Shown: positions 14,787 to 21,536 of the stretch, one piece after another
Numbering within the stretch: position 1 is the stretch's first letter
How the letters are laid out: each line of letters opens with the position of its first letter
IMG/VR virus record: IMGVR_UViG_3300047289_000015
Location: 1-39,487 of that record
DNA from: a virus
DNA length: 39,487 nt
Direction: 5' to 3' (one strand)
Notes under the pieces: model-generated
Seen by the model: only the letters and a program-made list of their open reading frames with translations
The model's database searches: none
Told to the model about the DNA's origin: nothing
Position numbers and translations under genes: made by a program

Positions 14787-15356
14787 ATGACTAAGAAACT
14801 AAAAGAGCCAGTGACACCACGGGCAATCGGTGCGGCCTTCGCCAGTGAACAGGCGGCAATCGGTGCAAAACTGATTGACACTCTCAAGCAAACGATCAGC
14901 GCTTACAGTGTTGATCAACCCGCAGAACTGGCTGAGTTGGTAGAGGGTTACGGTGAACAGGTGAAGGGCTTATACAATGCCAACACTGCCAAGGTGAGAA
15001 AATCAGAATTTAAGAAAGTGGTTGATCATGCTAGCAAAGCAGAGACCCGTAAGGTGTTGTTTAATATTATTGACACCTACGAATCAGTTCAAAGCCTAGT
15101 TAAAGACCTTCGTGCCCTTGAAAGTGGCTCAAAGGTGATTGACGATGAGGGCAAATTGGCAAAGGCTGAAAAGCCCGAAACCGAAAAGAGCGACAATGAC
15201 GAACCAGAGACCGTGACAATCGAAGTTGGCATGAGTCAGCCAAGCATGATAGAGGCCCTTGAATTGATTATGCAAAGTGCATATGATGCTGGGTATATCA
15301 AGGCCGCTGACCTCTTGCAACAGGCAATGGCTAGCATTGGCAAGGGTGAAAAGTGA
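14787..15356 (+). CDS. First early protein, function unknown
   Basis: The 189-aa product is helical and acidic in its C-terminal half, with a Lys/Glu linker (about 117-140, KAEKPETEKSDNDEPETV) between an N-terminal helical domain and a short C-terminal domain (MIEALELIMQSAYDAG). No known family is recognised. AAGGAAACGACA precedes the start. As the first gene behind the early promoter it is a candidate host-takeover or anti-defence factor. Its codons look richer in GC third positions than neighbouring genes. Its own promoter region is shared with no other gene. Confidence 0.8.
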   Translation: MTKKLKEPVTPRAIGAAFASEQAAIGAKLIDTLKQTISAYSVDQPAELAELVEGYGEQVKGLYNANTAKVRKSEFKKVVDHASKAETRKVLFNIIDTYESVQSLVKDLRALESGSKVIDDEGKLAKAEKPETEKSDNDEPETVTIEVGMSQPSMIEALELIMQSAYDAGYIKAADLLQQAMASIGKGEK

Positions 15357-15377
15357 GCAAAGGGAAAACGGGAGAGG

Positions 15378-15407
15378 TTGACAAGCCTCTCTCCCCTGAT
15401 GTATACT
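15378..15407 (+). promoter_or_regulatory. Sigma70-like early promoter
   Basis: TTGACA (15378-15383) and TATACT (15402-15407, one mismatch) are 18 bases apart, shortly after the first early gene. GAGAGG/CCTCTC arms (15373-15390) flank the -35, so a hairpin ending the upstream transcript may overlap the promoter. It would drive the gene at 15486 and those after it. Confidence 0.6.
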
Positions 15408-15450
15408 GGCTTTACCAGTTGGAAGCATGTTGTCAAGCATGTTTCTTCGT

Positions 15451-15468
15451 GGTAACTAGTTAGTAACT
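15451..15468. promoter_or_regulatory. Palindromic leader element, possible operator
   Basis: GGTAACTAGTTAGTAACT sits between the promoter at 15378 and the ribosome site of the gene at 15486. It resembles the element at 14752 and holds the same relative position, downstream of a promoter and upstream of a start codon. Confidence 0.4.
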
Positions 15469-15485
15469 TTTTGAAGGATTTTTAA

Positions 15486-15737
15486 ATGTTTGATTTTGTC
15501 AAGAGTTTTTTTGTGGCTCGTAAAAACACACAAAACACCATTGGTAGGTTTGTCACAGTGTATGCCGCTGGTGTCCCACACAATGGCAAGATTGTTTCAG
15601 CTGGGTTTTTCCGTGTAGGAGTGAAGCTGGCAAAATGTGGTGAAATTGTGTACATCAAGCCCACTTTGGTAGCACGTGTCCATCGTGACAAGAAGCGTTT
15701 GGTTACACGCAAGCAACCAGATGCCATTGCAATTTGA
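15486..15737 (+). CDS. Small basic early protein, function unknown
   Basis: The 83-aa, Lys/Arg-rich protein (MFDFVKSFFVARKNTQNT at its start) looks like a small beta-rich nucleic-acid-binding fold in its middle (VTVYAAGVPHNGKIVSAGFF). No family is recognised. The start follows GAAGGA at good spacing. It comes after a promoter and a palindromic element and before a hairpin (15748-15777, ATGTAAGG pairing with CCTTACGT). Confidence 0.75.
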   Translation: MFDFVKSFFVARKNTQNTIGRFVTVYAAGVPHNGKIVSAGFFRVGVKLAKCGEIVYIKPTLVARVHRDKKRLVTRKQPDAIAI

Positions 15738-15800
15738 TAGGAAACTATGTAAGGGCATTGAGGTGTCCTTACGTGGCAATCCTGCCTGATGGAGCTGTTT

Positions 15801-15881
15801 ATGAATGACAAACAATTTACAATTTGTTGCCTGCTAGTTATAGCAGCTGTTTTGTTAATGCTGTTTTTGGAGAACACATAA
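15801..15881 (+). CDS. 26-aa membrane peptide coupled to the GP88 gene
   Basis: ATG at 15801 has GATGGAG seven bases upstream and encodes a 26-residue peptide that is mostly one hydrophobic helix (FTICCLLVIAAVLLMLFLE). It ends in a TAATG overlap with the GP88-family gene, so the two are probably translated together. It is a likely single-span inner-membrane peptide. Function is unknown; it may act as an accessory or as a translational regulator of the downstream gene. Confidence 0.55.
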   Translation: MNDKQFTICCLLVIAAVLLMLFLENT

Positions 15882-16513
15882 TGTTGTCTCGTACATCTAA
15901 GCTGGGCTGTTATAGCTGGAGCTTACAAGCTGTGGATAAGTGTCCTGCGTCACGTGGTGATGACGGTGAGCTTGTTGAGGTTTGTAAGGGTTGTTATGCC
16001 ACACAAGGCTTCTATCACATGCCTGATGCTGTTTCTTTACGTGAGCGTAATGACATTGAATGGAGGCAGGACAGCTGGGTTGATGACATGGTGAAGGCTT
16101 TGCGTAAGCAGAAGTTCTTCAGATGGTTTGACTCAGGCGACATGTACACTGAGGCTTTGGCATGGAAAATTCATGCTGTTTGTGAAGCCACACCTTGGTG
16201 TCAGCACTGGTTGCCCACACGTATGCACAAGTTCACCAAGTTTTCACGTGTCATTGATGCGTTGAACGACTTAGACAATGTTGTTGTTAGGTTTTCTAGT
16301 GACAATGTAGGACAGCACATTGATGGGCTGTATGTGTCCCTTGTTGTTGATGCATACAAGCACGTAGACAAGACACACGTTTGTCCCTCTAGTTTGCAGG
16401 GAGGTAAGTGCCTTACATGCAGGGCTTGTTGGAGCAAGGACACACAGAGCGTGGCATATGTTGCACATAGCAACAAGATGCACAAGATTATTCGTATGAA
16501 ATTGGAGAGCTGA
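15881..16513 (+). CDS. GP88-family protein
   Basis: The 210-aa product matches the phage GP88 pattern: an N-terminal KLGCYSWSLQAVDKCPA, then VCKGCYATQGFYHMPD, FRWFDSGDMYTEALAWKIH, HWLPTRMHKFTKF, VVVRFSSDNVG and a Cys-rich end (KCLTCRACWSKD). Conserved cysteines suggest a metal or Fe-S cluster site, and the fold may relate to radical-SAM-like TIM barrels, but the reaction is not known. I use the ATG at 15881 because GGAG lies 8 bases upstream; a longer frame from 15824 overlaps the small membrane peptide. Confidence 0.8.
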   Translation: MLSRTSKLGCYSWSLQAVDKCPASRGDDGELVEVCKGCYATQGFYHMPDAVSLRERNDIEWRQDSWVDDMVKALRKQKFFRWFDSGDMYTEALAWKIHAVCEATPWCQHWLPTRMHKFTKFSRVIDALNDLDNVVVRFSSDNVGQHIDGLYVSLVVDAYKHVDKTHVCPSSLQGGKCLTCRACWSKDTQSVAYVAHSNKMHKIIRMKLES

Positions 16514-16514
16514 T

Positions 16515-16778
16515 ATGAATGTTCAGAAAATACTTGATGAAATCAACAGTCGAGGACTTCCTCACCGTGACATTCGTAATGGTGATGATGAATCAGAATG
16601 GGCAATGATTGATTTTGATGACACTATTATTGACGTAGAGTTCTGGACAGAAGAACAGCTTAACGGTGACGTTCTTTACCGCATTACTGCCTACCCTATG
16701 TCAGTAAAAGATGGTGTGTATGTTGGTGACTACTCACAATGGGTAACATTACATAAAGAAACAATTGTGGAGAGCTGA
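16515..16778 (+). CDS. Small acidic early protein, function unknown
   Basis: The 87-aa acidic product (MIDFDDTIIDVEFWTEEQLN near its middle) has no recognised family. It begins one base after the GP88 stop with GGAGAGC as ribosome site. It is part of a run of small early genes probably co-transcribed with GP88. Confidence 0.75.
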   Translation: MNVQKILDEINSRGLPHRDIRNGDDESEWAMIDFDDTIIDVEFWTEEQLNGDVLYRITAYPMSVKDGVYVGDYSQWVTLHKETIVES

Positions 16779-16779
16779 C

Positions 16780-17016
16780 ATGACAAAAGTTTTAGTAGAT
16801 GCTGAGGCATTAAAACGTGTGTTGAACTACATCATTGACGAGGAGGCTGAAGACTATCGACAATGTGAGATTGACGGCTGGTCATATGATGAGCTAAAAC
16901 ACCACATTTATATGTCCATTGAACGACTTGAGATTGACTTTTTGAAGGGTCAAACAATGCCATGTTTTGACCACAACCCACTAGACAGTTTCCCTACAAT
17001 TTGGAGCAAGACATGA
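16780..17016 (+). CDS. Small acidic helical early protein, function unknown
   Basis: The 78-aa product is helical, with WSYDELKHHIYMSIERLEID in its middle. The ATG at 16780 follows GGAGAGC, the same ribosome site used by the gene before it. The stop overlaps the next start (ATGA). No domain is recognised. Confidence 0.72.
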   Translation: MTKVLVDAEALKRVLNYIIDEEAEDYRQCEIDGWSYDELKHHIYMSIERLEIDFLKGQTMPCFDHNPLDSFPTIWSKT

Positions 17017-17387
17017 AAGTGTTTGTATATTTCAACCTACACAAGAAATGTTTTTCTGTGAAGGCATTAGATGGTGAGAAAAAGGGCAAAGTTGTACAAC
17101 ACACAGACAATGTTGTCCTGCTTTTGCCTGAATTCAAGGTGTCAGAGGCTGGCAGGCAACGTGTCATACGTGAGAAGCGTAAGAACGTACATGCTGGTGT
17201 TGCTGGTTGGCTTGATGTTTTTGATTGTCCTATGAACAAAGACTATTACACACAAGTCAGATACAACCCATACAAATATTCGTCTTTTGTTACCAATGAC
17301 GAGACACCTGTGCATAATGGCATGGTTGCCCATTTGACAGTGACAAACAAAGTGCCTAAGATTGAGGCTTATTTACAAGGAGAATGA
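17013..17387 (+). CDS. Conserved phage early protein, function unknown
   Basis: The 124-aa product has the pattern MKVFVYFNLHKKCFSVKALD, then RVIREKRKNVHAGVAGWLD, RYNPYKYSSFV and VHNGMVAHLTV. I recall this layout from small proteins in many enterobacterial and environmental phages, where no role is assigned. The ATG at 17013 has GGAGC upstream; a TTG four codons earlier is less likely. It overlaps the previous stop by 4 bases. Confidence 0.75.
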   Translation: MKVFVYFNLHKKCFSVKALDGEKKGKVVQHTDNVVLLLPEFKVSEAGRQRVIREKRKNVHAGVAGWLDVFDCPMNKDYYTQVRYNPYKYSSFVTNDETPVHNGMVAHLTVTNKVPKIEAYLQGE

Positions 17388-17388
17388 C

Positions 17389-17619
17389 ATGCAGACAATT
17401 TATAACCCAACCTATGAGCTTGTCTCATATCAAGGTATTCCATTCATGGTGGCTATTGACACAATCACTGTCAACAATTATGACTATTACACTGGTGTTG
17501 AGTATGAGGAGGAAGTCCCTTATGTTGAGAGTGTCTTGATGGGTGGACATGAGATGATTGATTTGTTAACAGAAGAAGTTGTTGACGACTTGCTTAAACT
17601 AGCGGTTACTAGCGAGTAA
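17389..17619 (+). CDS. Small acidic early protein, function unknown
   Basis: The 76-aa product is rich in Tyr, Glu and Val (DYYTGVEYEEEVPYVESVLM) and unrecognised. AAGGAGAATGAC precedes the ATG at 17389. Its last codons form the left half of the palindromic element at 17604-17621. Confidence 0.72.
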   Translation: MQTIYNPTYELVSYQGIPFMVAIDTITVNNYDYYTGVEYEEEVPYVESVLMGGHEMIDLLTEEVVDDLLKLAVTSE

Positions 17620-17621
17620 CC
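17604..17621. promoter_or_regulatory. Palindromic element GGTTACT-N4-AGTAACC
   Basis: GGTTACTAGCGAGTAACC has perfect 7-bp inverted arms around 4 bases. It overlaps the end of the upstream gene and lies about 50 bases before the promoter at 17673. It belongs to the same motif group as 14752 and 15451. Confidence 0.45.
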
Positions 17622-17687
17622 ATGAAGATTGTTTTAGCCATCTGTTTATATCTGTTGTTTTATTTGCTCCTGTTGACAAGTCATTGA
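17622..17687 (+). CDS. Possible 21-aa hydrophobic peptide
   Basis: ATG at 17622 opens a 21-residue frame that is nearly all hydrophobic (MKIVLAICLYLLFYLLLLTS). It has no good ribosome site, and the -35 of the next promoter lies inside it, so it may be chance. Confidence 0.25.
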   Translation: MKIVLAICLYLLFYLLLLTSH

Positions 17688-17701
17688 AACATGGATATAA
17701 T
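17673..17701 (+). promoter_or_regulatory. Perfect sigma70 promoter
   Basis: TTGACA (17673-17678) and TATAAT (17696-17701) are 17 bases apart. The start site would be near 17708, about 65 bases before the zinc-binding protein gene. It would drive the replication genes. Confidence 0.87.
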
Positions 17702-17773
17702 AATACATAGATGTATTGATAGTAATTATTAACATAGTATGTAACTTAGACAGTTACTTATAAGGAAGAAGAC

Positions 17774-17965
17774 ATGAGATGTTATTGTTGTAATGATGAA
17801 CTGACTGACTTTGAAGCTACACGTAGAAGTGCCATCACTGGTGGTTTCTTAGATGTTTGTAATGGTTGTTATCATCACATGAAGGAAGATGTTTGTGCTG
17901 TTGAACGTACAGACTTGAGACATGAGGATGATGATGTTAATGAGGAACATGATGAAGACATTTGA
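17774..17965 (+). CDS. Small zinc-finger protein
   Basis: The 63-aa product has CYCC near its start and CNGC near residue 29, four cysteines likely to bind one zinc, then an acidic tail (HEDDDVNEEHDED). Small proteins with CYCCN...LTDFEATR occur in many podovirus early regions without an assigned role. TAAGGAAGAA precedes the ATG. Its tail overlaps the next gene. Confidence 0.75.
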   Translation: MRCYCCNDELTDFEATRRSAITGGFLDVCNGCYHHMKEDVCAVERTDLRHEDDDVNEEHDEDI

Positions 17966-18143
17966 ACACGAGGCACACATGATGTTCACCTTGATGGACA
18001 TACGTGAACTAATTTCACACATAGGGTATGAAGGTTTTCAACAAGCTCTTTCCACTGTGCTTAACGCAAGTAATGAAGCACGAGAATTTACAGCTGACGA
18101 GAAAGCTTTCATGCAAGGTTTGTTAGACAACTGGAAGCATTGA
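17952..18143 (+). CDS. Small helical early protein, function unknown
   Basis: The 63-aa product (MDIRELISHIGYEGFQQALS in its middle) is helical. The ATG at 17952 follows GAGG by 6 bases; an ATG one codon upstream is equally possible. It overlaps the zinc-finger gene by 14 bases. No family is recognised. Confidence 0.65.
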   Translation: MKTFEHEAHMMFTLMDIRELISHIGYEGFQQALSTVLNASNEAREFTADEKAFMQGLLDNWKH

Positions 18144-18144
18144 T

Positions 18145-18522
18145 ATGACACACATTAAAGCAATGAAGCTGGCGCTTGAGGCGTTTCAACGACTCGATTT
18201 GTGGCTAAAAGTAAGATACCAAGTTGGTTTAGTCGGCTTTGAATTGGATGCCATCAAAGCCCTAGAAGAAGCACTAGCCAAGAAAGAGCAGGGTGAGCCT
18301 GTGGCGTGGGCAGATCATGGCGTAGTTAACTGGATTGCAGATAAACAGTTTAAACACGCAGCTTTGCTTTACGAACATCCACAACAACGCACATGGGAGA
18401 GACCGTGGGTCTCTCTGACGGATGATGAGCAAACTAAATTGTTTACCGATTGGGACGAAGACAAAGGTTGGGGGCCGTTTATTGAAGCCGTAGAAGCCAA
18501 ACTCAAGGAGAAGAACACATGA
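18145..18522 (+). CDS. Conserved early protein, function unknown
   Basis: The 125-aa product has AMKLALEAFQRLD at its start, EPVAW in the middle, then PPW-like aromatic residues and a C-terminal FIEAVEAKLKEKNT. I associate this pattern with Burkholderiales genomes and phages, where proteins ending in AIEAKLKEKN recur. The role is not known. Its codons are richer in GC than those of neighbours (for example GCG, CTT GAG GCG), which hints at recent exchange with the host. The end contains the ribosome site of the next gene. Confidence 0.7.
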   Translation: MTHIKAMKLALEAFQRLDLWLKVRYQVGLVGFELDAIKALEEALAKKEQGEPVAWADHGVVNWIADKQFKHAALLYEHPQQRTWERPWVSLTDDEQTKLFTDWDEDKGWGPFIEAVEAKLKEKNT

Positions 18523-18644
18523 CACCAGAAGAAACACTTGACTGGCTGGCGCAACAGCACTATGACCAATGCCGTGAAGTGCGACCCATCCAAGATTGGA
18601 TTCGCAAGATGAAGCCACAACTACCAAAGGAGAAGAACACATGA
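18519..18644 (+). CDS. 41-aa protein, function unknown
   Basis: The short helical product (TPEETLDWLAQQHYDQCREV near its start) overlaps both neighbours by ATGA. Its ribosome site AAGGAG lies inside the previous gene, and its own end carries the same 18-base stretch AAGGAGAAGAACACATGA that forms the next start. No domain is recognised. Confidence 0.65.
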   Translation: MTPEETLDWLAQQHYDQCREVRPIQDWIRKMKPQLPKEKNT

Positions 18645-18823
18645 GCACACATGGTGATGGGGGCAAGGGTAGTGCAAGACGTAATGAAAATGCACAAGCC
18701 ATTCTTAACAATTGGGATTTGATTTTTGGTAAGAAGCCTGCTACAATAGAGCCACAACAAACAGAGGAAGAACATGGCGTTCGTGAAGACACACCAACCA
18801 TGCCCGAGCTGCGAAAGCAGTGA
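18641..18823 (+). CDS. Small conserved protein, function unknown
   Basis: The 60-aa product begins MSTHGDGGKGSARRNENA and has NNWDLIFGKK, a pattern recalled from podovirus early regions just before the primase-helicase. The start at 18641 is ATGA-coupled. Its 3' part overlaps the primase-helicase by 50 bases. No function is known. Confidence 0.72.
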   Translation: MSTHGDGGKGSARRNENAQAILNNWDLIFGKKPATIEPQQTEEEHGVREDTPTMPELRKQ

Positions 18824-20381
18824 CGGCTTATCAATTAACGAAGACGGAAGCACCTATTGCTTTGTCTGTAACACACACACTAAGGCTAACAAAATGATTG
18901 AGGCACCCATGCCATACACCCCGTTGAAAGAGATCAACCAAGAGGCTGTAAATGCCCTTCGTGCCACCTTTCATAGCTTGCCTACCCCTGCCATTGGTAG
19001 CCGCCGTATTAGCAAAGCAACAGTGGAACGCTATGGTGTTGTTGCTGACACTACACACATCTTGTTTCCCTATTACAAAGAAGAGAAGTTGTTTGCTGCA
19101 AAGAAGCGTTCCATTGCAGGCAAAGACTTTCAAACTGTTGGTGAATGGAAAGGCACTGGCTTGTTTGGTCAGCAGCTGTTCACCAAGGGTGGTAAATATT
19201 TAACCATTGTTGAGGGTGAGTTTGATGCATTGGCTGTGTATCAAATGCTTGGCAGCAAGTGGCCTGTTGTTTCCATTCGTAATGGTGCAGGTGGTGCAGC
19301 TAAGGATTGCAAGGAGCAATACGAGTGGCTGTCTTCCTTTGAGAACATTGTCATTTGTTTTGATGGTGATGATGCTGGACAGCAGGCAGCTAAGCAGGTT
19401 GCTTCTTTGTTTGCTGGTAAGGCAAAGACATTCAAGCCTGTCGAGGGATACAAGGATGGATGTGACTTCCTTGTTGCTGGTAAAGAGAAGGAGTTCATTG
19501 ATCGTTGGTGGGCAGCAGAGCGTGTTGTCCCTGATGGTATTGTCCCTGCCTCCACCCTATGGGAGAGCGTGTCTAAGCCGTTGGATAAGGCAGAGGTGTC
19601 CTATCCATACGAAGGCCTTAACAAGCTAACCTATGGCATCCGTAAGGGTGAGCTGGTTACAGTGACAGCAGGCTCAGGCTTAGGCAAGAGTCAGTTTTTA
19701 CGTGAAGTTGTATGGCACATCTTGAACAAGACCAATGACAACATTGGCTTGATGTTCTTAGAAGAGAGTGTTCGTAAGACAGGCCTCTCGTTGATGAGCT
19801 TGGCTGCTAATAAACCTTTGCATCTACCAGACTGTGATGCAACTGAACAGGAAAAACGTGATGCTTTTGACGCAACTCTTGGCAGTGACCGCCTTTATAT
19901 GTTCGACCATTTTGGTAGTACTAACATTGAGAACATCATCAAGCGAGTCGAAGAATTTTCAGTTGCTTTTGGCTGTGGCTATGTATTTCTTGACCATGTA
20001 TCCATTGTTGTGAGCAGTCAAGAGAATGGTGATGAACGTAAAGCATTGGACATGGTGATGACAGAGCTTCGTACCTTGGTTCAGAAGACAGGCATTAGCC
20101 TCATCATTGTGTCCCACTTGAAGCGTCCTTCTGACAAAGGACATGAGGAAGGTGCAGCTACATCACTGGCTCAGCTTCGTGGCTCAGGCTCCATTGCTCA
20201 GCTGTCTGACATGGTGCTTGGCTTGGAGCGTAATGGTCAGGCAGAGGATGAGACAGAACGTAACACCACCAAGGTGAGGGTGTTGAAGAATCGTTTCAGT
20301 GGCATCACTGGCCCAGCATGTAAGCTGTTGTATAATAAACATACAGGAAGGATGACAGAGCGTGACGAAGAAGCCCTTTAA
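18774..20381 (+). CDS. T7-like primase-helicase
   Basis: The 535-aa replicative protein begins with a zinc finger (Cys10, Cys13, Cys29, Cys32) that reads the priming site. A TOPRIM primase core follows, with VEGEFDAL (147-154) and the acidic FDGDD (196-200). A DnaB/RecA-type helicase has Walker A GSGLGKS (300-306), FLEES (328-332) and FLDHVSIVV. It unwinds the fork and makes primers for the phage polymerase, as T7 gp4 does (566 aa). GAGGAAG precedes the ATG. Confidence 0.94.
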   Translation: MAFVKTHQPCPSCESSDGLSINEDGSTYCFVCNTHTKANKMIEAPMPYTPLKEINQEAVNALRATFHSLPTPAIGSRRISKATVERYGVVADTTHILFPYYKEEKLFAAKKRSIAGKDFQTVGEWKGTGLFGQQLFTKGGKYLTIVEGEFDALAVYQMLGSKWPVVSIRNGAGGAAKDCKEQYEWLSSFENIVICFDGDDAGQQAAKQVASLFAGKAKTFKPVEGYKDGCDFLVAGKEKEFIDRWWAAERVVPDGIVPASTLWESVSKPLDKAEVSYPYEGLNKLTYGIRKGELVTVTAGSGLGKSQFLREVVWHILNKTNDNIGLMFLEESVRKTGLSLMSLAANKPLHLPDCDATEQEKRDAFDATLGSDRLYMFDHFGSTNIENIIKRVEEFSVAFGCGYVFLDHVSIVVSSQENGDERKALDMVMTELRTLVQKTGISLIIVSHLKRPSDKGHEEGAATSLAQLRGSGSIAQLSDMVLGLERNGQAEDETERNTTKVRVLKNRFSGITGPACKLLYNKHTGRMTERDEEAL

Positions 20382-20526
20382 AGAAGACACATCATGGCCC
20401 TTCCCTTCCAATCTCCCTGCTAAGACAATGCATGGGGTTGAGAGGACAGACAAGGATGGAAACAAATATGTCAAGGTAACTACCAAGTTACTTGTTCTAC
20501 GAAAGAAGAAGGGAACGGCTTCATGA
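20362..20526 (+). CDS. 54-aa basic protein (GTG start), function unknown
   Basis: The GTG at 20362 opens a 54-codon frame (TKKPFKEDTSWPFPSNLPAK near its start) that overlaps the primase-helicase end by 20 bases and ends in an ATGA overlap with the next gene. The product is Lys-rich at its end. GGAAGG lies upstream at a slightly long spacing. The tight overlaps support it, but the start is uncertain. Confidence 0.6.
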   Translation: MTKKPFKEDTSWPFPSNLPAKTMHGVERTDKDGNKYVKVTTKLLVLRKKKGTAS

Positions 20527-20672
20527 TTGAACAAGCTATTGTTGCAGCAACAGGTATTGGATATGCCCTTGTCGGTGTGTTACAATGGTACAAAGGGGAA
20601 GCCAGTAACGGAATGATTTGGTGTGGCTATGCCTTTGCACAGGTTGGTTTGTATTTAAATTTGAAAGTGTAA
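20523..20672 (+). CDS. 49-aa two-helix membrane protein
   Basis: The product has two hydrophobic stretches, AIVAATGIGYALVGVLQWY and MIWCGYAFAQVGLYLNL, joined by a short KGEASNG turn. It looks like a helical hairpin in the inner membrane. It is coupled to its neighbour by ATGA and ends just before the MazG-like gene. Small membrane proteins of this shape recur in T7-like replication regions. Function is unknown. Confidence 0.6.
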   Translation: MIEQAIVAATGIGYALVGVLQWYKGEASNGMIWCGYAFAQVGLYLNLKV

Positions 20673-20673
20673 T

Positions 20674-21096
20674 ATGCGTAACGTAGAACTATGGCACAAG
20701 CGTGCAAGACCAGAGCCAACAGATGCTGACATGCAGGTGCAGCTAGGCTGTCACATCGAAGAGATTGTTGAGATGTTTGATGCTCTTGATATTCATCATA
20801 GCTGGGCTGCATTAGCTGATGAACTAAGTCTCTTGGCTACACGCTTGAAACAAGGAGAGACAGTTGTTTCTATCAAAGATCGTGAAGCGTTCCTCGACAG
20901 CTTGGCTGATCAGGTTGTTACTGCTATTGGCGTTGGGCATTGTGCTAAGATGCGTACAGCCGAGGCAATTGAGGAAGTAAACCGTAGTAACTGGAGCAAG
21001 TTTGACCAAGAGACAGGCCAACCTATCTTCTCTCCCTATGGTAAGATAACCAAAGGCCCTAACTACCGACCACCATCCCTGAAAGAGTTTGTATGA
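20674..21096 (+). CDS. MazG-like nucleotide pyrophosphohydrolase
   Basis: The 140-aa helical protein has HIEEIVEMFDALDIHHSW, DSLADQVVTAIGVGHCAK and AIEEVNRSNWSKF, the EE...D pattern of MazG-type enzymes (here E/E near residue 30 and D near residue 77). Such enzymes hydrolyse (d)NTPs or alarmones. In phages they may adjust host ppGpp or dUTP pools. The C-terminal GKITKGPNYRPPSLKEFV is shared with many phage relatives. The ribosome site is weak (GAAAGTG). Confidence 0.8.
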   Translation: MRNVELWHKRARPEPTDADMQVQLGCHIEEIVEMFDALDIHHSWAALADELSLLATRLKQGETVVSIKDREAFLDSLADQVVTAIGVGHCAKMRTAEAIEEVNRSNWSKFDQETGQPIFSPYGKITKGPNYRPPSLKEFV

Positions 21097-21536
21097 AGAT
21101 GAAAGATCACCACACAGATGATTGGGGAGACCTTATTGAAGAGCCTCAATACAACAACACACTAGGTAAGATGTTACGTGAACGTCTAGACAGCGGCATC
21201 ATTCCTATTCGTTGCACCACTGACGAGCTTAACAAGAAACCTCCTGTAATGATTACACGAAAGAAAGACATGAACAAAACCATTGATGAAACCCTTGAGC
21301 AACGTGGCAATAACTATGGTGACTATCGTGATGTAGCATACGCCGCACAAGAGCTGAAGAAAACCCTGCGTTATTCGAAGAGCTGGCATAACATGGAACC
21401 ATACATGCAAGAAAGCCTTGACATGATTTGCAATAAGATGGCACGTATTGTTAATGGCAACCCCTATTACGATGATAGCTGGCATGACATCTGTGGTTAT
21501 GCTACACTCGTGGAGAAACAACTGGAGAAAAAGTGA
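21093..21536 (+). CDS. DUF6378-like protein
   Basis: The 147-aa product has a disordered N-terminus, then DETLEQRGNNYGDYRDV and a helical part with YMQESLDMICNKMARIVNGN and DSWHDICGYATLVEKQL, the DUF6378-type pattern of small phage proteins. Biochemical role is not established; the helical bundle and neighbourhood suggest nucleotide handling like MazG. It is coupled by ATGA at its start and overlaps the polymerase start by 4 bases. Confidence 0.75.
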   Translation: MKMKDHHTDDWGDLIEEPQYNNTLGKMLRERLDSGIIPIRCTTDELNKKPPVMITRKKDMNKTIDETLEQRGNNYGDYRDVAYAAQELKKTLRYSKSWHNMEPYMQESLDMICNKMARIVNGNPYYDDSWHDICGYATLVEKQLEKK

